In this document: positions 60,138 to 64,000 of the stretch, one piece after another | Numbering within the stretch: the stretch's first letter is position 1 | Layout of the letters: every line of letters begins with the position of its first letter | DNA from: Streptomyces sp. NBC_00376 | Lineage (GTDB): Bacteria > Actinomycetota > Actinomycetes > Streptomycetales > Streptomycetaceae | Direction of reading: 5' to 3' | Length of the DNA: 64,000 bases | Assembly (NCBI RefSeq): GCF_036077095.1 | Contig: NZ_CP107960.1 | Location: 682,001-746,000 of the forward strand | Made by a program: the position numbers and the translations under genes | Notes under the pieces: model-generated | What the model saw: the letters and a program-made list of their open reading frames with translations, nothing else | The model's database searches: none | Told to the model about the DNA's origin: nothing

Positions 60138-61457
60138 ATGCTCGCCGCCATGCCCCCACCTGCCACTTCGCCTTCGCTGCCCGCAGACGCGTCTGCCCGG
60201 GGCCGCGGTGACGCCTGTCCCGGCACGCTGCGGCTGCACGGGGCGGACGACGGCGCTCTGGCCCGGGTCCGGTTGCCCGGTGGTCTGCTGACCGCGGTGC
60301 AGGCGGATGCGCTGGGGGCGGTGGCGGAGAGCCTGGGCGATGGTGAGTTGCATCTCACTTCGCGCGGCAATGTCCAGTTGCGCGGGCTGGGCGGGGACTG
60401 CGGTGGCGAACTGGCCGTCCGGCTGGGCGAAGCGGGGCTGCTGCCCTCCGCCCGCCACGAGCGGATACGCAACATCGTGGCCTCGCCGCTGTCGGGGCTC
60501 GACGGCCGGGGGGCGCGGGACGTCGGACCGTGGCTCCGGGCGCTGGACGAGCTGTTGTGCGCGGGCGACCGGACGGCCGGGCTGTCGGGCAGGTTCCTGT
60601 TCGTGCTCGACGACGGTCGTGGCGATGTGGACGCGCTGGGCGGCGATGTGACGCTGCTGGCGCAGGACGGCGGCGCGGCGCTGCTGCGGATCGGCACGGA
60701 CCGGACCGTGGTGCGGATACCCGGCGCGCAGGCGCCGCAGGCCGCCCTCATGGCGGCCGAGGTCTTTCTGGAACGGGCGTCGGGCACCGGTGCCTGGCGC
60801 GTGAGGGATCTGCCCGGCGGCGCCGGCCCGCTTCTCGACGAGGTCGTACGGCGGTTGCGGGAGGAGGGCTCCGGCGCCGCCTCCACCGAGGACCGAGACT
60901 GCCCGCCGGGCTCGGACGGTCCCGCCCCGGGCGTGGTGACCGGCCCGCACGACGGGGCCGCGCTGTCCGTCGGCATCCCGCTGGGGCGCTTCACCCCGGC
61001 GCAGTGGCGGACCCTGACGGAGACGGCCCGGCACGGTGGGCGTGGCGAATTGCGGCTGACACCGTGGCGCGGGGTCGTCGTACCGGGGGTGGAGCGGCGG
61101 CGGGCGTCTGGGCTGCTGGACGATCTGGGGGCCACCGGCCTCGTCGTCGGGCCCGACTCCCCCTGGACCGGGGTCGGTGCCTGTATCGGCCGGCCCGGCT
61201 GCGCGAAGTCGCTGGCCGATGTGCGGGGCCGGGCGGCGGCCGTGGTGGGGCCCGTGGGCCTGCTGCCGGTGTACTGGTCCGGTTGCGAACGCCGGTGCGG
61301 CCATCCCCGCGGCGAGTGGGTCGACGTCGTCGCCACCCCCGACGGGCACCGGATCTCCCTCGTACGGGGCGAGGAGCGGGGTGCCCCCGTGAACGTCCCC
61401 GACCGCCCCGGCGTGCTCGCCGCGGCGGTGGCCGCGGCCCGCGGTACGCGCGGCTGA
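60138..61457 (+). CDS. cobG: Precorrin-3B synthase
   Basis: A 439-residue protein resembling sulfite/nitrite reductase halves. [16 protein letters not shown] near residue 70 and [13 protein letters not shown] near 110 are NIR_SIR ferredoxin-like and siroheme-fold motifs. [12 protein letters not shown] and [16 protein letters not shown] near 350-390 supply the four Cys for the [4Fe-4S] cluster. It performs O2-dependent ring contraction of precorrin-3A in the aerobic pathway. The start is uncertain: ATG 60138 is used; 60105, 60129 and 60150 are alternatives and none has a clear Shine-Dalgarno, so leaderless translation is possible. First gene of a cobG-cobH-cobIJ operon diverging from cobN. Confidence 0.9.
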   Translation: MLAAMPPPATSPSLPADASARGRGDACPGTLRLHGADDGALARVRLPGGLLTAVQADALGAVAESLGDGELHLTSRGNVQLRGLGGDCGGELAVRLGEAGLLPSARHERIRNIVASPLSGLDGRGARDVGPWLRALDELLCAGDRTAGLSGRFLFVLDDGRGDVDALGGDVTLLAQDGGAALLRIGTDRTVVRIPGAQAPQAALMAAEVFLERASGTGAWRVRDLPGGAGPLLDEVVRRLREEGSGAASTEDRDCPPGSDGPAPGVVTGPHDGAALSVGIPLGRFTPAQWRTLTETARHGGRGELRLTPWRGVVVPGVERRRASGLLDDLGATGLVVGPDSPWTGVGACIGRPGCAKSLADVRGRAAAVVGPVGLLPVYWSGCERRCGHPRGEWVDVVATPDGHRISLVRGEERGAPVNVPDRPGVLAAAVAAARGTRG

Positions 61458-61531
61458 TCCCGTACGCCCGACTCACCCTGTACCCGACTGCACCCGACCG
61501 TTGCACGCCCGAGGAAGAGAGCGAAAGCACT

Positions 61532-62158
61532 GTGCACCAGTACGAGAAGGACGGACCGGCGATCTACCGCCAGTCCTTCGCCACGATCCGTGCCGAGGCG
61601 GACCTCGCGGGGCTGCCCGCCGATGTGAGCCAGGTCGCGGTCCGCATGATCCACGCCTGCGGGATGGTCGACCTCGTCCGCGATCTCGCTTTCACCCCGG
61701 ACGCGGTCGCCCGCGCCCGTGCCGCGCTGCGGGCCGGCGCACCCATCCTGTGCGATGTGGCGATGGTCGCCAGCGGTGTGACCCGCAAGCGGCTGCCCGC
61801 GGACAACGAAGTGGTGTGCACCCTCTCCGACCCGTCGGTGCCCGGCCTGGCGAAGGAACTGGGCACCACCCGCAGCGCCGCCGCCCTGGAGCTGTGGCGG
61901 GACCGGCTGGAGGGTGCGGTCGTGGCTGTCGGGAACGCGCCGACCGCCCTGTTCCGGCTGCTGGAGATGATCGAGGAGGGCGCGCCCCGCCCCGCCGCCG
62001 TCATCGGTGTGCCGGTCGGCTTCATCGGTGCCGCCGAGTCCAAGGACGCCCTGGCGGCGCACCCGTCCGGGCTGGAGCATCTGATCGTACGGGGCCGTCG
62101 CGGCGGCAGCGCCATCGCTGCCGCCGCCCTCAACGCGATCGCCAGCGAGGAAGAGTAG
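61532..62158 (+). CDS. cobH: Precorrin-8X methylmutase
   Basis: A 208-residue CobH/CbiC enzyme. [31 protein letters not shown] near residue 25 contains the active-site His. [20 protein letters not shown] near 72 and [19 protein letters not shown] near 130 are family blocks, with [21 protein letters not shown] near 155. It moves the methyl group from C-11 to C-12, making hydrogenobyrinic acid. Start GTG 61532, after a purine-rich leader. Two bases separate it from the next start, so the genes are tightly coupled. Confidence 0.93.
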   Translation: MHQYEKDGPAIYRQSFATIRAEADLAGLPADVSQVAVRMIHACGMVDLVRDLAFTPDAVARARAALRAGAPILCDVAMVASGVTRKRLPADNEVVCTLSDPSVPGLAKELGTTRSAAALELWRDRLEGAVVAVGNAPTALFRLLEMIEEGAPRPAAVIGVPVGFIGAAESKDALAAHPSGLEHLIVRGRRGGSAIAAAALNAIASEEE

Positions 62159-62160
62159 AC

Positions 62161-63666
62161 GTGAGCGAGCAGAAGACGGGCCGGCTGTACGGGGTCGGGC
62201 TCGGCCCCGGTGATCCGGCTCTGATGACCGTACGCGCGGTTGAGATCATCGCCGAGGCCGATGTGATCGCCTATCACAGCGCCCGGCACGGGCGGTCCAT
62301 CGCCCGGTCCATCGCGGCGAAGCACATCCGTGCCGACCATGTCGAGGAGCCGCTGGTCTACCCCGTCACGACGGAGACCACGGACCACCCGGGCGGCTAC
62401 CGGGGGGCGATGGAGGAGTTCTACGCCGAGGCGGCGGCCTGTCTGGCGGCGCACCTCGACGCCGGGCGGACGGTCGCCGTGCTGGCCGAGGGCGACCCGC
62501 TCTTCTACGGCTCGTACATGCACATGCACAAGCGGCTCGCCGACCGCTACCCGACCGAGGTGATCCCGGGCGTCACCTCCGTCAGCGCGGCCGCCGCTCG
62601 GCTCGGCACCCCGCTCGTGGAGGGCGAGGAGGTGCTGACGATCCTGCCCGGCACGCTGCCGGAGGAGGAGCTGACCGCGCGTCTCGCCGCCACCGACGCG
62701 GCCGTGGTGATGAAGCTGGGCCGTACGTTTCCCGCGGTGCGCGGCGCCTTCGAGGCGTCCGGGCGGCTGCCCGAGGTGCGTTACGTGGAGCGCGCCACGA
62801 TGGCCGGGGAGCGGGTGGGCGAGCTGGCCGAGGTCGACGCCGGCTCGGTGCCGTACTTCGCGGTCGCGGTCCTGCCCAGCCGGATCGGGGCGCCGCGTCC
62901 CGAAGGTGCCCCTGAGGGTGGCGAGGTGGCCGTGGTGGGTACCGGCCCGGCCGGTCCGCTGTGGCTGACCCCCGAGACGCGCGGAGTGCTGGCCGCCGCC
63001 GACGACCTGGTCGGCTACACCACGTATCTGGACCGGGTGCCGGTGCGGCCGGGGCAGGTGCGTCACGGCTCGGACAACAAGGTCGAGTCGGAGCGTGCCG
63101 AGTTCGCCCTCGATCTGGCCCGGCGCGGGCGGCGGGTGGCCGTGGTGTCGGGCGGCGACCCCGGGGTCTTCGCCATGGCGACGGCCGTCCTCGAAGTGGC
63201 GTCGCAGGACGAGTACGCGCAGGTCCCGGTGCGGGTGCTGCCGGGGGTGACGGCGGCCAACGCCGCCGCCGCGCGGGCGGGTGCGCCATTGGGCCACGAC
63301 TACGCGACGATATCGCTCTCCGACCGGCTCAAGCCGTGGGAGGTGATCGCGGAGCGGCTGCGCGCCGCCGCGACGGCGGATCTGGTGCTCGCGCTGTACA
63401 ACCCTGGTTCGCGCAGCCGGACCTGGCAGGTCGGCAAGGCCCGTGACCTGCTGCTCGAACACCGCTCGCCGGACACGCCCGTGGTCCTCGGCCGGGATGT
63501 CGGCGGGCCCGCCGAGAGCGTGCGGACCGTGCGCCTGGGCGATCTCGACCCCGCCGAGGTCGACATGCGCACGATCCTGCTCGTCGGGTCCTCGCAGACC
63601 CGCTGGGTCGAGCGCGGTGACGGGCGGCAGATCGTCTGGACGCCCCGCCGCTATCCGGAGGGCTGA
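62161..63666 (+). CDS. cobIJ: Fused precorrin-2 C20- and precorrin-3B C17-methyltransferase
   Basis: A 501-residue two-domain SAM methyltransferase. Domain 1 (CobI, residues 1-240) begins GRLYGVGLGPGDPALMTVRA and has VLAEGDPLFYGSYMHMHKRL and VIPGVTSVSAAAARLGTPL. Domain 2 (CobJ, residues ~260-500) begins VAVVGTGPAGPLWLTPET and has VAVVSGGDPGVFAMATAVLE, LPGVTAANAAAARAGAPLGHDYATISLSD and ALYNPGSRSRTWQ. The two flank CobG's reaction: C-20 methylation before it and C-17 methylation after. GTG 62161. The I-J fusion is common in actinobacteria. Confidence 0.94.
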   Translation: MSEQKTGRLYGVGLGPGDPALMTVRAVEIIAEADVIAYHSARHGRSIARSIAAKHIRADHVEEPLVYPVTTETTDHPGGYRGAMEEFYAEAAACLAAHLDAGRTVAVLAEGDPLFYGSYMHMHKRLADRYPTEVIPGVTSVSAAAARLGTPLVEGEEVLTILPGTLPEEELTARLAATDAAVVMKLGRTFPAVRGAFEASGRLPEVRYVERATMAGERVGELAEVDAGSVPYFAVAVLPSRIGAPRPEGAPEGGEVAVVGTGPAGPLWLTPETRGVLAAADDLVGYTTYLDRVPVRPGQVRHGSDNKVESERAEFALDLARRGRRVAVVSGGDPGVFAMATAVLEVASQDEYAQVPVRVLPGVTAANAAAARAGAPLGHDYATISLSDRLKPWEVIAERLRAAATADLVLALYNPGSRSRTWQVGKARDLLLEHRSPDTPVVLGRDVGGPAESVRTVRLGDLDPAEVDMRTILLVGSSQTRWVERGDGRQIVWTPRRYPEG

Positions 63667-63695
63667 GAGCCTGTCGGGGCGCGGCCGTCGGCTGA

Positions 63696-63894
63696 GGGCT
63701 GTCCCGTGATCCCTGGCGGGCGTGCGACGACAGCCACTTCCCCAAGCTCTCGGCTGCGCTCGAGCTGGGGAGACCCCATCCCTCGCCGCGTTGTCGGAAC
63801 GCCCGAATACATCCAGTATTCGGGCGTCCCTCCGCCTTGCGATGCACCGCGTCTGACGCCGCACGCTGATCCACCAGGGATTACCGGACAGCCC
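63696..63894. repeat. 199-bp REP/MITE-like element
   Basis: Terminal inverted repeats GGGCTGTCCCGTGATCCCTGG and its near-complement ending GGACAGCCC (63886-63894) bound the element; about 19 of 21 positions pair. Inside is a perfect hairpin GCCCGAATAC/GTATTCGGGC (about 63802-63826) and an AGCTC/GAGCT stretch. No coding sequence. It lies between the convergent cobIJ and cobK genes and abuts the cobK stop. Confidence 0.75.
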
Positions 63895-64000
63895 TTAGCT
63901 GCCGTGCAGGATGTGTGCGCGGAGCCAGGCGACGGCCGCTTCCGGGCCTTCGACGACCGGGATGCCCTGGGGCACGGGGGGCCGTCGCACCACCACCACC
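63895..64000 (-). CDS. cobK: Precorrin-6A reductase, C-terminal end (partial)
   Basis: The last 34 residues read on the minus strand: VVVVRRPPVPQGIPVVEG then AAVAWLRAHILHG and Ser-TAA (63895-63897). The VVxxRRPP-P-G motif followed by a helix with W-L is the usual C-terminus of CobK/CbiJ, and the cob context supports it. The rest lies beyond the right edge. CobK reduces precorrin-6A with NADPH. The terminal repeat of the REP element touches its stop codon. Confidence 0.72.
   Translation of the reverse strand, partial: VVVVRRPPVPQGIPVVEGPEAAVAWLRAHILHGS

Noticed and set aside
59872..60159. Upstream extension of the cobN reading frame
   Set aside because: The sequence is the cobalamin riboswitch; the encoded residues are not conserved in CobN.

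Overview
The window is high-GC actinobacterial DNA, almost certainly Streptomyces. Codons are strongly GC3-biased, many starts are GTG, and several exports are Tat-type. It carries an F420-dependent Ddn-type reductase, DUF6381 and DUF6193 proteins, LacI-type AAGCGCTT operators and an actinobacterial aerobic cob cluster. No rRNA, tRNA or CRISPR array was seen. Much of the window reads as accessory chromosome: catabolic loci separated by many gene remnants joined at abrupt deletion junctions.

Region 1 (1-8.1 kb): the start of an osmoprotectant ABC permease, a flavodoxin-type reductase and a Ddn-like enzyme. Next comes a minus-strand peptide-uptake operon that has collapsed. A lipoprotein N-terminus is fused to the C-terminus of an OppD-type ATPase, so both permeases are gone. 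An intact OppF-type ATPase and an S9 peptidase follow, then half a serine beta-lactamase-like gene and an internally deleted PucR regulator.

Region 2 (8.1-22.5 kb): small enzymes (DUF4291, DUF1963-like, two antibiotic-kinase-like APHs, NUDIX, DinB, LLM oxidoreductase), a scrap of polyketide synthase, a secreted protein and a Tat-exported M60 metallopeptidase. A TPR protein translationally coupled to a short-chain prenyl diphosphate synthase follows, behind a striking 32-bp dyad. A 2OG-Fe(II) oxygenase and an Acg-type nitroreductase lie next to it.

Region 3 (22.5-36 kb): a dead oligogalacturonate lyase fused to a sugar-binding tail; a TetR / APC permease / amidohydrolase unit facing a second amidohydrolase; remnants of TetR, an NCS1 purine permease, an LRR-like protein, HAD and IS5 genes. 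A lower-GC island holds a polymorphic effector with a YwqJ-type deaminase domain in the -1 frame, followed by a HEAT-repeat protein that is a candidate immunity gene.

Region 4 (36-55.5 kb): a Tat metallophosphoesterase; a complete choline-to-glycine-betaine locus (BetB, BetA, ProV, a double-length ProW, ProX) on the minus strand; then a polysaccharide-utilisation operon. That operon runs from binding protein, MalF and MalG through a GH29 fucosidase and two PL6 lyases to a sugar-phosphate isomerase-like protein and an SGNH esterase. Its promoter region has a duplicated LacI-type operator and two copies of another 18-bp site, and diverges from a D-2-hydroxyacid dehydrogenase.

Region 5 (55.5-64 kb): tandem repeats, then the corrin-ring pathway: cobN behind a cobalamin riboswitch on the minus strand, cobG-cobH-cobIJ diverging on the plus strand, a 199-bp REP/MITE-like element and the end of cobK.
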